From positions 1 through 47,239 of the forward strand of contig NZ_JXOK01000092.1 in NCBI RefSeq assembly GCF_000830505.1: a DNA stretch of 47,239 nucleotides, read 5' to 3'. The notes beneath the pieces are model-generated. The model was given only the letters and a program-made list of their open reading frames with translations, was not told the origin of the DNA and ran no database searches. The translations under genes and the position numbers were made by a program. This DNA is from Vibrio mytili (GTDB lineage Bacteria > Pseudomonadota > Gammaproteobacteria > Enterobacterales > Vibrionaceae). Positions 28,592 through 37,294 of this stretch are shown one piece after another (the first letter of the stretch is position 1; every line of letters begins with the position of its first letter).

Positions 28592-29089
28592 ATGAAAAGA
28601 CAAGGTGGCTTCACCCTTATCGAATTGGTTGTGGTTATTGTTATTCTAGGCATTCTAGCCGTAACGGCAGCACCACGTTTCTTGAACTTGCAATCTGATG
28701 CTCGCGCTTCTTCTCTGCAGGGGCTTAAAGGCGCTATTGAAGGAGCTGCTGGCATTACTTATGGTAAAGCTGCGATTAACGGCATTGAAAACACAGCACC
28801 AGGCGCTACAGTTTTAGTTGACGATATTCTTGTAGGTTTCGGTTACCCAGTAGCTGCGGAAAACGGTTTAGAAAATGCTGTTACAGGTTTAAGCGCTGAT
28901 TGGGCACTTGCGAACGAAGGTAATACTCCTGAAACATTGGTTGCGACGTTTATCAGTGGTGATTTACAGCCTGGTCTTGATGCTGCCAACACAGCTACTG
29001 ATATTACAGGTGGTAACTGTTTTGTGAGATACACAGAAGCGACATCAGCAGCTGAACCTACAACAACAGTCGTGGATACTGACTGTTAA
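28592..29089 (+). CDS. mshA: MSHA major pilin MshA
   Basis: Type IV pilin, the main subunit of the mannose-sensitive hemagglutinin fibre. The 165-residue prepilin starts MKRQGG with FTLIELVVVIVILG after the cleavage site. The peptidase cuts after the second glycine, leaving N-terminal phenylalanine and glutamate at position 5. The globular part carries two cysteines (GNCFVR and the final C), likely the pilin disulfide. AGAGAG precedes the ATG. It is the first gene after a large gap and is followed by a terminator hairpin, fitting expression above its neighbours. I call it mshA, not mshB, because of the typical start and its position before the minor pilins. Confidence 0.9.
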   Translation: MKRQGGFTLIELVVVIVILGILAVTAAPRFLNLQSDARASSLQGLKGAIEGAAGITYGKAAINGIENTAPGATVLVDDILVGFGYPVAAENGLENAVTGLSADWALANEGNTPETLVATFISGDLQPGLDAANTATDITGGNCFVRYTEATSAAEPTTTVVDTDC

Positions 29090-29098
29090 TTAGCTACT

Positions 29099-29127
29099 AA
29101 AAGCCAGTCTGTCTGGCTTTTATCTCT
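29099..29127 (+). terminator. Hairpin terminator after mshA
   Basis: AAAAGCCAG (29099-29107) pairs with CTGGCTTTT (29113-29121), then TATCTCTTTT. It lies 10 bases after the mshA stop. Partial read-through would give much more MshA than the minor pilins downstream. Confidence 0.8.
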
Positions 29128-29168
29128 TTTTGTAAGCCTCGCTTTTGGTCAATCTCGGAATGCTTCCT

Positions 29169-29405
29169 ATGCGTAAATCACAAGGTCTTAGTTCAATTGA
29201 ATTGGTTATTGTTCTTATCATCCTTGGTGTTGTCGGTTATGTGGTATTACCAAGATTTATCAGCTTTGAGCCAGAAACCTACGAAGCCACGTGGCAAGAA
29301 ACTAAGCAGAAAGCGGAACATGTTTCTGAGTCACTGAGCAATAAAGCCACCTACGATCGGATTGAAGAAGAACTAGAACGTTCAAAAGGCGAAGATCGTC
29401 AATAA
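29169..29405 (+). CDS. Mini-pilin: short type IV pilin-like protein of unknown role
   Basis: A 78-residue protein that I do not recognise as a named msh gene. MRKSQG precedes LSSIELVIVLIILGVVGYVV, a prepilin signal with glycine at -1 and glutamate at +5 followed by the hydrophobic helix. After PRFISFEPE there is only a charged, probably helical tail of about 45 residues, with no cysteine and no room for a globular pilin head. I chose ATG 29169, with CGGAA eight bases upstream; TTG 29145 and ATG 29160 are in frame. It sits between the mshA terminator and mshC, so it is likely co-expressed with the minor pilins. It could be a cap, an assembly primer or an eroded pilin gene. Confidence 0.7.
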   Translation: MRKSQGLSSIELVIVLIILGVVGYVVLPRFISFEPETYEATWQETKQKAEHVSESLSNKATYDRIEEELERSKGEDRQ

Positions 29406-29516
29406 GTTTGCATATGGTCTGCTACTTTTGGTTGGCTAATTAGCGCGATAACTCTATCATTATTCTCATCATTGCATCATGTTTTTGTTTTGCTTACAGA
29501 AGCCTAAGGTTGGGTT

Positions 29517-29999
29517 ATGAAAATTCGCAGCTCTGCATTAGGATTCACGTTAATGGAGCTGATCCTGGTGATTGTTCTCCTTTCCATTCTCTCTCTGTTT
29601 GCCGCCAGTCGATTTATCGGTAAGAGCAGCTTCTCTGCCTACGTCCTTCAAGACCAAGTGATTTCTGTGATTCGCCAAGTGCAGGTTAACCGCATGCAAT
29701 CGAACATTGATGAAGCAAATTTAGGTGATGATTTTCGTTTGCAAGTTTCTGGTGATTGTATTGGCTCAGTGGCAGCATGCGCCTTAAGTGATAGTACTCG
29801 AAGTGATCGTGTTGTTGATTCTTCTGCCATCTTCAGTGTCGTCGGAGTAACCAGCCCAATAAGTTTTGATCTGCTGGGTAACCCCAAAGATGCGGTCTCC
29901 TCAGGCGTTTCTATATTGATTCAAGACGTTAATGGTCAAAGCCAATGCCGAGTAGCGATCAACAACCAAGGCTATGTTTCCAAAGGATCGTGCTCATGA
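29517..29999 (+). CDS. mshC: MSHA minor pilin MshC
   Basis: A 160-residue prepilin-like protein. MKIRSSALG precedes FTLMELILVIVLLSILSLFA, the type IV pilin N-terminus with glutamate at +5. The C-terminal domain has cysteine pairs (DCIGSVAACA and QCRVA...GSC). Its size and place match MshC. It overlaps mshD by four bases (ATGA). Confidence 0.82.
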   Translation: MKIRSSALGFTLMELILVIVLLSILSLFAASRFIGKSSFSAYVLQDQVISVIRQVQVNRMQSNIDEANLGDDFRLQVSGDCIGSVAACALSDSTRSDRVVDSSAIFSVVGVTSPISFDLLGNPKDAVSSGVSILIQDVNGQSQCRVAINNQGYVSKGSCS

Positions 30000-30571
30000 A
30001 CAAGATCCGAGGCATGACCTTAATAGAAATGATCATCGCGATCGTCTTGATGGGGATTGCGATGGTCGCTTTCACCTCTTTTTTAGTCCCACAGTTAAGA
30101 GATTCAGCAACGTCTCACTACCAAACCCGTGCCGCAGCACTGAGCCAAAGCTTTATGTCGCAAATTCTAGCGCGTGGTTTTGATGAAAATAGTGATTTGG
30201 CTGGTGGCGAGACCCGATGTGGTGAGGGGGTAGTGGGTAGTGAGCAAGAAACATGTACCGTAAGCGGTAGTTTAGGTGCAGAAGAGGGGTCGATTGCAAG
30301 CTTTGATGACGTTGATGATTATATTGGCTGTTGGTATACCCAAAGTACACAGACCAGTTGTAATTCCACGCCACAGTACGAACTGAGTAATGTTCTTGGA
30401 ACGTCGATTGAAAGTGATTACACCAACTTCAGAGTTGAAGTGGATGTCGTGTATGTTAACGAGAGTGGTTCAGTGTCAAACGACATTGAAGACTATAAAC
30501 GTGTCACTCTGACCATTCACGCAGGGCGAACGCAATCATTGAAACTTTCTGCCATCAAAGGAAACTACTAA
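29996..30571 (+). CDS. mshD: MSHA minor pilin MshD
   Basis: A 191-residue prepilin-like protein starting MNKIRG before MTLIEMIIAIVLMGIAMVAF, with glutamate at +5. The globular part has four cysteines in pairs (TRCGEG / QETCTV and GCWYT / SCNS). I chose ATG 29996, overlapping the mshC stop, with AAAGGA upstream. The mshO start overlaps its stop (TAATG). Confidence 0.85.
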   Translation: MNKIRGMTLIEMIIAIVLMGIAMVAFTSFLVPQLRDSATSHYQTRAAALSQSFMSQILARGFDENSDLAGGETRCGEGVVGSEQETCTVSGSLGAEEGSIASFDDVDDYIGCWYTQSTQTSCNSTPQYELSNVLGTSIESDYTNFRVEVDVVYVNESGSVSNDIEDYKRVTLTIHAGRTQSLKLSAIKGNY

Positions 30572-31332
30572 TGAAAATACGTGGTTTTACCTTAATGGAA
30601 ATGATCATTACTATCGTGATTGGTAGTGTGATTATGCTCGGTATTGCAGGTTATGTACGCCTTGGCTTTAAAGGTTACTCAGATACCATTGATAGACAGC
30701 GATTACAAACTCAGGCTCAGTTTGTTATTGAGAAAATGTCGCGAGAGATTCGCCATGCGGTGCCGAATAGTTTTGAGGTGACACAAGGAGGCCGTTGTCT
30801 TTCTTTTTTTCCTACCTCACTAGCTGGCTTCTATAGTAGACAAGGCGTTGACACTATTGAATTTCTCATCGGAAATATAAAAGCAGATAACTCTTCTTAC
30901 GATAGAGTTCCTGATGATTTAAGAATGATTATCAATCCTTCCTACGCTGATGACTTTTATAACTCTACGAGTGATATGGATGTTGGCGGGGAAGAAAAAA
31001 ACAGTTCAACTGATGTATTTACTATTAACAAAGGAAGCGCATTCAGTAGTGATTCTGTTAGTTCTCGTTTTTATTTGTTCCATCCAAACCTTGGTGTTCG
31101 TTACTGTTGGAAAGAACAAAATAAAGTGATTGAGCGGGGCAACATATCTGTTAGCAGTCATGATGATATGGTCGATGTGAAAACCATTTCAGCCAACGTT
31201 AGCTCAGCTGCCTTTGAATTTCAGCTTCGTGCCCTTCAATCGGGTGGCATTGTCCATATGGACTTTGTGTTTGAACAAGATGGAGAGCGCAGTGCTTACC
31301 AACAAGACGTGCAGGTGCTGAATGTTCCGTAA
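30571..31332 (+). CDS. mshO: MSHA minor pilin MshO
   Basis: A 253-residue prepilin-like protein. MKIRG precedes FTLMEMIITIVIGSVIMLGI, with glutamate at +5. The long beta-rich part has two cysteines (GRCLS, RYCWK). Minor pilins of this size are thought to prime or cap the fibre. It overlaps mshD at its start and mshP at its end. Confidence 0.88.
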   Translation: MKIRGFTLMEMIITIVIGSVIMLGIAGYVRLGFKGYSDTIDRQRLQTQAQFVIEKMSREIRHAVPNSFEVTQGGRCLSFFPTSLAGFYSRQGVDTIEFLIGNIKADNSSYDRVPDDLRMIINPSYADDFYNSTSDMDVGGEEKNSSTDVFTINKGSAFSSDSVSSRFYLFHPNLGVRYCWKEQNKVIERGNISVSSHDDMVDVKTISANVSSAAFEFQLRALQSGGIVHMDFVFEQDGERSAYQQDVQVLNVP

Positions 31333-31756
31333 AAAACAGCAACAAGGAAACGTTTTAATCATTGTGTTGTTCGTCATCGTTGTGATGGGGTATTTAGCTG
31401 CGTCACTAATGCGCGTGACTTGGTCCAACCAAAGTGGCGTCACCCGCGAATTTTTGGGTACACAAGCTTGGTTTGTTGCTCAATCTGCGAATGAATGGGC
31501 ACTGACCAAGTTATATCCACTCAATGGTTCGAGTGATAGCGTTTCGACGCTCTGTACTGACGAGGTAAGTGGTGCAATGCCAAATGTCACACAAGGGACA
31601 GGATGCACGCTTAAATCAATGAGTTGTGTAGATTTAGGAACTCTGAACAAAGATACGTCTGCAGCAGAGTCATTATTTAGGGTGCAAGCTACGGCCGTTT
31701 GTGGCTCGGGCTTATCAAAAGTTCAGCGCCAGCAAGAGATTTGGGTTCGGGAGTAA
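31322..31756 (+). CDS. mshP: MSHA biogenesis protein MshP
   Basis: A 144-residue protein with an N-terminal hydrophobic segment (NVLIIVLFVIVVMGYLAASL) after MFRKKQQQG. It resembles PilX/GspK-type minor subunits that lack glutamate 5. Four cysteines lie in the second half. It overlaps mshO by 11 bases and ends just before mshQ. Confidence 0.82.
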   Translation: MFRKKQQQGNVLIIVLFVIVVMGYLAASLMRVTWSNQSGVTREFLGTQAWFVAQSANEWALTKLYPLNGSSDSVSTLCTDEVSGAMPNVTQGTGCTLKSMSCVDLGTLNKDTSAAESLFRVQATAVCGSGLSKVQRQQEIWVRE

Positions 31757-31764
31757 TAACAAGA

Positions 31765-34700
31765 ATGAAAAAACTGATTTTCTTAGCCTTGATATGGATG
31801 ATGAGTACGGCGACCGTCCTAGCAAAAGAGTACGATATTACGCCGGAAGCAAATTACAGCAGGTGGTGGATTGTTAAATATTTTGATGGATGGACTCCGA
31901 AAAATGCGGATAATTTATGTAATAACGGCTACCTAGAGGGTAAGGACTCTGAGAACCCTGTGCCTACAACTTACGTATGCCCGAACGGACTCACGTTGAA
32001 AAACGGCGATACTATTGTGTCTGATAGTAAAATGACGATTCGTGTACGAGGTACTATTCAACTCGCTGGCAACAACCAGATCGGTAAATCTAATGCTCAT
32101 ATTGACCTTATTAACGAGACCAGCGATGTTATCGGAGATAACGGTGGCTATGATATTTATGGTGATATTGAGTCGCACGGTAAAATTCAACTTAAGAACC
32201 GATCGCATGTTTATGGTTCGATCTTGTCCACGCATGGGGAGGTTATTCTTTCTCAAGCGGTTATTGAAGGAAATGTTACGAGTAAAACGAGCACGATAAA
32301 AACCGAACAAAGCGACAATATCATTCGCGGTAACGTTGAAGCTGCTGGAACGGTTACATTGAAGCAAACCCATGTCGAAGGTAGCGTGACAAGTATCGGT
32401 GGTGAGGTGAAAACTGAGCAAAGCGGGAATGAAATTCAAGGTAATATTTCTGCATCAAGCCGGGTTACATTAAATGAAACAAAGGTTACGGGTGACGTTA
32501 CCAGTAAGGGCTTAGAGGTTATTTTAGAAGCCAATAACCAAGTACACGGAAATATTCTCGCTCTACATAAAGTCGATATTAAAAACTCATTGGTTTGTGG
32601 CCGGGTAGAATCAACAGGTAGCGAAGTATCGTTGACTAACTCTAAACTCGATCAAAATCGAGGTGTTTATACTCTTAGTGAAGCGATTCAGTCCCACGGG
32701 AAAGCCACAGTAAAAAGCTCAACCGTCTGTGGTTCAGTTAACTCGCTATCAAATTCTTACGATTTCAATGACAGTGCCATTTATTGTGGAGTTGATGATC
32801 CCAACTGTCAGCCCCCCCAGACCGGAGAGTGCCCAATAGAGGCTGTAGCCTCACTTTGTCCTGAATTAGTTCCTGTTATTCCGCCAACACAGCAATGTTC
32901 ACTATTACCAGAAGAAAACTTCAATTCAGGTTCATTGTCAAACTGGTCGGTGATGGGCTTTGGTACCAGTGACGAGCCCCATATCTCTGATGGACGTTTC
33001 ATCTTAAACTCAAATAAACCAGAGCAGGCAACAGCCTCTGCATATAACTATATTTTTCCGTCAGATCAGAACTATTTAGAGATTGAGTTTGATCACAATG
33101 CATATGGTGGGAATGGTGCTGACGGTGTTGCGCTGGTGATTTCTGATGCGAGTGTCCCTCCTCAAACCGGGGCATTTGGTGGTCCGCTTGGTTACGGGAT
33201 GAAGCTTCTAAAGAATCACTACCCTGAAGTCTCTAAAGATGTAGAAGGCTTTGCTGGTGGTTGGCTAGGTATTGGTATAGATGAGTTTGGTAACTACATT
33301 CGTGAAGGGAGCGAGAAAATCGTTTCAAATAGTGTTGCTGATAATGTTGGGGTGCGTGGACAGGGCGTCAAAGATGCGAATGGTAAGTGGTTGAAAGGTT
33401 ATCCGTATATCACTGGTAAAAAATACAGCAGCTCGTTGGATAATCGAAAAGGTAAAGAGAAACTGCATCGTTATAAAGTAGTTTTAAATTCGCGCAACGC
33501 CGATACGATAACGCTGGCTGTATTTCGAAAAGTCGGAAAAAATGGCGGATGGAATCCTGTTATCGAAGAGTTTAACGTTTTGAAAAAAGGTGGTTTTAAC
33601 TATATTCCAGATAACTTCCGTCTGTCGGTAACGGCATCCACAGGTATGCTTACCAATACGCATGACATTGATAACTTCCAAGTCTGCGCGGACAAATATC
33701 AAAAAATCACGGAAGGGATTCACCACTTTGAATTTGATTACGCGGGAACCGGGAGCATTTGTCAGGCCTCTGATGTGACGTTAAGAGCTTGTATGAATGA
33801 ATCGTGTACTGAAACTTATCCATCTTCGATAACGGGTGGCACGTCAGGTTCAAGTCTTGACCCAGTAACGGTATCACTACTGCCTGTATCATCTTCTGCT
33901 GTCACTTGGGAAGATGGCGACAGCGTGACCTTCTCTGATTCAGTTGCGTTGAAATTACGTGCTAATCAATCGGGTTCAGCCAAATTGGGGATCGCAAGCA
34001 GTTCGGTAACGCAATTTGGGTTTACTGGCACGCGATGCCGTATTTCGGGTGGCGATTTAACGGAAGAGAACTGCAATATTACGTTTAACTCCGCTGCGTT
34101 GGGTGTCAACACGCCAGATAAAATCGCGGGTAGACCTTTCTTGGACAGTCAGAGTCAGCTGAATTCTGGTTATAGTACGCTTCCATATTTAGATTTTTGT
34201 GGTGCGACGAGCACAAAACAAGCCGGCGATACCGGAGAGACTCGTAACATTACACTGTCGATGGAGCACGTAGATCCACTTGCGCCTGACGTGAATGTTC
34301 CGGTTTATGTGGCATTCAAACAGCAATCTGGTGCGTTTAGTAATGAAGTTGCAATCGCTCCTAGCGCTACTGTCGATGTAGATAATGTTTATTTTGATAA
34401 CGATGGTAAAGCTTTGTTTAATCTACGTTATCCAGAGGTAGGTAAGGTTAAGTTTCGTGCCCAGCTTCAGGGCGATAATGACTCCAAGGGTGAAAATAAT
34501 TTTGTTAGCTTCCCAGCTTACCTTGAAGTGGCTGCAACTAGTACTACTGCCAAAGATGGCACTTGCAACAACAGTGATGATGGCTGTTCAGTAGGATTTG
34601 TAGCTGCGGGTGAAGAGTTTGATATGACCATTACCGCTTATCAAGATGATGGCTCTCTAGCGAAAAACTACCAAGAACAGACGATTGCAATCAGCAACAA

Positions 34701-35943
34701 GGTTAAGTACCCATCAACTGGAGCATCAGCCCAACTTTTGAATGATAAGGTACCTGATTCGAGTCATTGGTCTAGTGGTCGTGTTGAATTCAAGCAGTCA
34801 GTATCTGAAGTGGGAGCTTTTGAGTTGAAGGCGAGCGCACCGATTGCAGCGGATGCGAATGGCGGTGATTTAGGCACATCTGTGTACCTTGGTAGCAGCG
34901 CGTTTAAAATCAAAGATGGTAATCTGACGGTTGGCCGTTTTTATCCTGATTATTTTAAAGTAACGGGTACTGAATGGCTCTACCCTGATAATCAAAATGA
35001 TTCAGTGTACATGGGACAGAAGTTTGAGTCTGTTAACTTTGAAGTAACAGCGTACAACGCGGTAGGCGGGGCAACTCAAAACTATGGCGATTTTTTGGAT
35101 CAATTGAAAGCAAACTTACACTTGGCGGGGAGTTACTCAGATAGACTTAGCATTTCAGATTCCGATTTGACGAGCAACAATTGGTCGGGAGCTGTATGGA
35201 GCAAAACCTGGGTGGACTCTGTTAATTGGGGCAAAGATTTACCTCTGTCGCGTCCAGATGGTCCATTTAATTCAAAAGCACCGTCAGACAAAGATAATTC
35301 CACCGAAACGTTTATTTCGCTTTCATTAAATAATGATGGAACGAAAATATCTGGCTATGTTGACCCTACTATGTTCTTAGATGAACAGTCCGATGGCACT
35401 GAAGAGAGAGTGGTTTCGCAACAGCTACTATCGCAACCTGATGTCAGGTATGGGCGTATGGTTTTAGATGATATTGGCGGAAGACAAGGGGATACACTCA
35501 GCATTCCTCTTAAAGTTGAGTACTGGAGTAAGAACCGATTTGTTGTCAATTCTAAGGACAACCGAACGGCCGTTTCTGCTGTAGAGCAAGGCGATGATAA
35601 ACTGATTTGGAGCAGTCCAGATGGTGTTACTGCCTGTGATATCAATATTCAAATTCTTGATTCAGCAGACAATGAAACATCCAGTGCTAAAGTTACCGGG
35701 GGCATATTACCAAATGCAAATAGAGAGCGTTTAACCGCTGTACAAGGTTGTGATAATGAAGTTCGACAGCAATCACAAGTTTGGTTAGATCTTGATGACT
35801 CTGAAAATGGTTTACCTTGGCTCAAATACGATTGGGACAATGATGGTTCGGAAGAAAACCCATCTTCTGTGGTTACCTTTGGTATTCATCGTGGTAACGA
35901 TCGGGTGATTTATCGCGGTGAGCCGGGACTTACTGGGCAGTAA
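31765..35943 (+). CDS. mshQ: MshQ, large surface protein of the MSHA locus
   Basis: A 1392-residue exported protein. The signal peptide is about 1-20 (MKKLIFLALIWMMSTATVLA). Residues about 80-340 form a parallel beta-helix-like stack of repeats (SHVYGSI, IRGNVEA, VHGNILA). Residues about 378-645 resemble a concanavalin/L-type lectin fold (EFDHNAYGGNGADGVALVIS). The remaining part, to residue 1392, corresponds as I recall to the MshQ-type DUF6701 region, rich in beta strands and paired cysteines. Its place and lectin-like domain suggest an adhesin or tip protein, comparable in idea to PilY1; this is inference. I chose ATG 31765 because it begins the signal peptide. Confidence 0.85.
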   Translation: MKKLIFLALIWMMSTATVLAKEYDITPEANYSRWWIVKYFDGWTPKNADNLCNNGYLEGKDSENPVPTTYVCPNGLTLKNGDTIVSDSKMTIRVRGTIQLAGNNQIGKSNAHIDLINETSDVIGDNGGYDIYGDIESHGKIQLKNRSHVYGSILSTHGEVILSQAVIEGNVTSKTSTIKTEQSDNIIRGNVEAAGTVTLKQTHVEGSVTSIGGEVKTEQSGNEIQGNISASSRVTLNETKVTGDVTSKGLEVILEANNQVHGNILALHKVDIKNSLVCGRVESTGSEVSLTNSKLDQNRGVYTLSEAIQSHGKATVKSSTVCGSVNSLSNSYDFNDSAIYCGVDDPNCQPPQTGECPIEAVASLCPELVPVIPPTQQCSLLPEENFNSGSLSNWSVMGFGTSDEPHISDGRFILNSNKPEQATASAYNYIFPSDQNYLEIEFDHNAYGGNGADGVALVISDASVPPQTGAFGGPLGYGMKLLKNHYPEVSKDVEGFAGGWLGIGIDEFGNYIREGSEKIVSNSVADNVGVRGQGVKDANGKWLKGYPYITGKKYSSSLDNRKGKEKLHRYKVVLNSRNADTITLAVFRKVGKNGGWNPVIEEFNVLKKGGFNYIPDNFRLSVTASTGMLTNTHDIDNFQVCADKYQKITEGIHHFEFDYAGTGSICQASDVTLRACMNESCTETYPSSITGGTSGSSLDPVTVSLLPVSSSAVTWEDGDSVTFSDSVALKLRANQSGSAKLGIASSSVTQFGFTGTRCRISGGDLTEENCNITFNSAALGVNTPDKIAGRPFLDSQSQLNSGYSTLPYLDFCGATSTKQAGDTGETRNITLSMEHVDPLAPDVNVPVYVAFKQQSGAFSNEVAIAPSATVDVDNVYFDNDGKALFNLRYPEVGKVKFRAQLQGDNDSKGENNFVSFPAYLEVAATSTTAKDGTCNNSDDGCSVGFVAAGEEFDMTITAYQDDGSLAKNYQEQTIAISNKVKYPSTGASAQLLNDKVPDSSHWSSGRVEFKQSVSEVGAFELKASAPIAADANGGDLGTSVYLGSSAFKIKDGNLTVGRFYPDYFKVTGTEWLYPDNQNDSVYMGQKFESVNFEVTAYNAVGGATQNYGDFLDQLKANLHLAGSYSDRLSISDSDLTSNNWSGAVWSKTWVDSVNWGKDLPLSRPDGPFNSKAPSDKDNSTETFISLSLNNDGTKISGYVDPTMFLDEQSDGTEERVVSQQLLSQPDVRYGRMVLDDIGGRQGDTLSIPLKVEYWSKNRFVVNSKDNRTAVSAVEQGDDKLIWSSPDGVTACDINIQILDSADNETSSAKVTGGILPNANRERLTAVQGCDNEVRQQSQVWLDLDDSENGLPWLKYDWDNDGSEENPSSVVTFGIHRGNDRVIYRGEPGLTGQ
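32297..32640 (+). repeat. 37-residue (111-bp) tandem repeats in the MshQ beta-helix
   Basis: Copies begin near 32297 (KTEQSDNIIRGNVEAAGTV), 32408 (KTEQSGNEIQGNISASSRV) and 32519 (ILEANNQVHGNILALHKV). The period is 111 bases, or 37 residues. The first two copies are also similar as DNA. The pattern of one G-N turn and one VTS turn per unit fits stacked beta-helix coils, like bactofilins. Confidence 0.75.
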
Positions 35944-36095
35944 CTGTCGTCGGTTTTTGGGCTTAAGTTAAGAAACTGCAAGAAATTGGGGCTTTCCGCC
36001 CATGTTTATGTACCAATAGCTTGCTGTGACCGCGAGGCGTTGGTACATTTAGGACAATTTTTGTCTTCTATATTTTTGCAGGATGAACGAAGAAT

Positions 36096-37139
36096 ATGTT
36101 TAAAAAACTTCGTGGCATGTTTTCTAATGACCTATCTATCGATTTGGGTACTGCCAACACACTAATTTACGTAAAAGGGCAAGGCATTGTCCTTGATGAA
36201 CCTTCTGTAGTTGCTATTCGTCAAGATCGTGTAGGTTCTGCAAAAAGCGTTGCTGCCGTCGGTCACGCAGCAAAGCAAATGCTTGGTCGTACACCGGGGA
36301 ATATCTCTGCGATTCGTCCGATGAAAGACGGCGTGATTGCTGACTTTTACGTCACCGAAAAAATGCTTCAGCACTTTATTAAGCAAGTGCACGATAACAG
36401 CATCTTAAAACCAAGCCCTCGTGTATTGGTTTGCGTACCTTGTGGTTCAACGCAAGTTGAGCGCCGCGCGATTCGTGAATCGGCACTGGGTGCTGGCGCA
36501 CGTGAAGTGTATCTGATTGATGAGCCGATGGCGGCGGCAATCGGTGCAGGTCTGCGCGTTTCAGAGCCTACGGGATCAATGGTGGTCGATATCGGTGGTG
36601 GTACGACGGAAGTGGCGGTTATCTCACTAAACGGCGTGGTTTATTCATCGTCTGTCCGCATTGGTGGTGACCGTTTTGATGAAGCGGTCATTAATTATGT
36701 GCGTCGTAACTACGGCAGCTTGATCGGTGAAGCGACGGCTGAAAAAATCAAACACGAAATCGGCTCTGCTTACCCAGGTGACGAGGTGATGGAAATTGAA
36801 GTTCGTGGTCGTAACCTTGCCGAAGGCGTGCCGCGCAGCTTTAGCTTAAACTCCAATGAAATCCTAGAAGCGTTGCAAGAACCGCTATCAGGCATTGTTT
36901 CTGCGGTTATGGTTGCGCTTGAGCAGTGTCCGCCAGAGCTTGCTTCAGACATTTCTGAAAACGGCATGGTACTGACAGGCGGTGGTGCACTACTGAAAGA
37001 TCTTGATCGTCTATTGATGGAAGAAACGGGCATCCCGGTTGTCATCGCTGAAGATCCGCTGACTTGTGTGGCTCGTGGTGGTGGTAAAGCACTCGAGATG
37101 ATCGACATGCACGGTGGCGATCTCTTCTCTGAAGAATAA
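36096..37139 (+). CDS. mreB: Rod shape-determining protein MreB
   Basis: Bacterial actin that positions lateral cell-wall synthesis under the inner membrane. The 347-residue product is full length. It has phosphate-binding loops DLGTANTLIYV at 17-27 and DIGGGTTEVAVIS near 163, the adenosine motif GGGALLKDLD near 293, and the N-terminal amphipathic start MFKKLRGMFSND. It follows mshQ after 152 bases and leads mreC-mreD. Confidence 0.97.
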   Translation: MFKKLRGMFSNDLSIDLGTANTLIYVKGQGIVLDEPSVVAIRQDRVGSAKSVAAVGHAAKQMLGRTPGNISAIRPMKDGVIADFYVTEKMLQHFIKQVHDNSILKPSPRVLVCVPCGSTQVERRAIRESALGAGAREVYLIDEPMAAAIGAGLRVSEPTGSMVVDIGGGTTEVAVISLNGVVYSSSVRIGGDRFDEAVINYVRRNYGSLIGEATAEKIKHEIGSAYPGDEVMEIEVRGRNLAEGVPRSFSLNSNEILEALQEPLSGIVSAVMVALEQCPPELASDISENGMVLTGGGALLKDLDRLLMEETGIPVVIAEDPLTCVARGGGKALEMIDMHGGDLFSEE

Positions 37140-37148
37140 ACGTTGCGT

Positions 37149-37177
37149 AAGGTGAGGCTCAAGTTGAGCTTCACCTT
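37149..37177 (+). terminator. Hairpin between mreB and mreC, possible attenuator
   Basis: A 12-bp stem with one G-U pair (37149-37160 with 37166-37177) has a 5-base loop; the following CATTTCT is only weakly T-rich. Partial termination or RNA processing here would make MreB more abundant than MreC and MreD. Confidence 0.5.
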
Positions 37178-37294
37178 CATTTCTGCTCTCTCTGTAATTT
37201 CAAATTATGCTCCATATCTGAATCTGCTCTCTGGACAGATGGCAGGTTGCCAAGTAAGGGTAACAATCATGGAAGCAATCAGGTCAAAAACAAG

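Noticed and set aside
29145..29168. Upstream TTG start for the mini-pilin
   Set aside because: It would lengthen the leader before the prepilin cleavage site without a ribosome-binding site; ATG 29169 gives the usual short leader.
31933..32439. 168-residue open frame on the minus strand inside mshQ
   Set aside because: It mirrors the repeated stalk of mshQ and has no start signal or family features.
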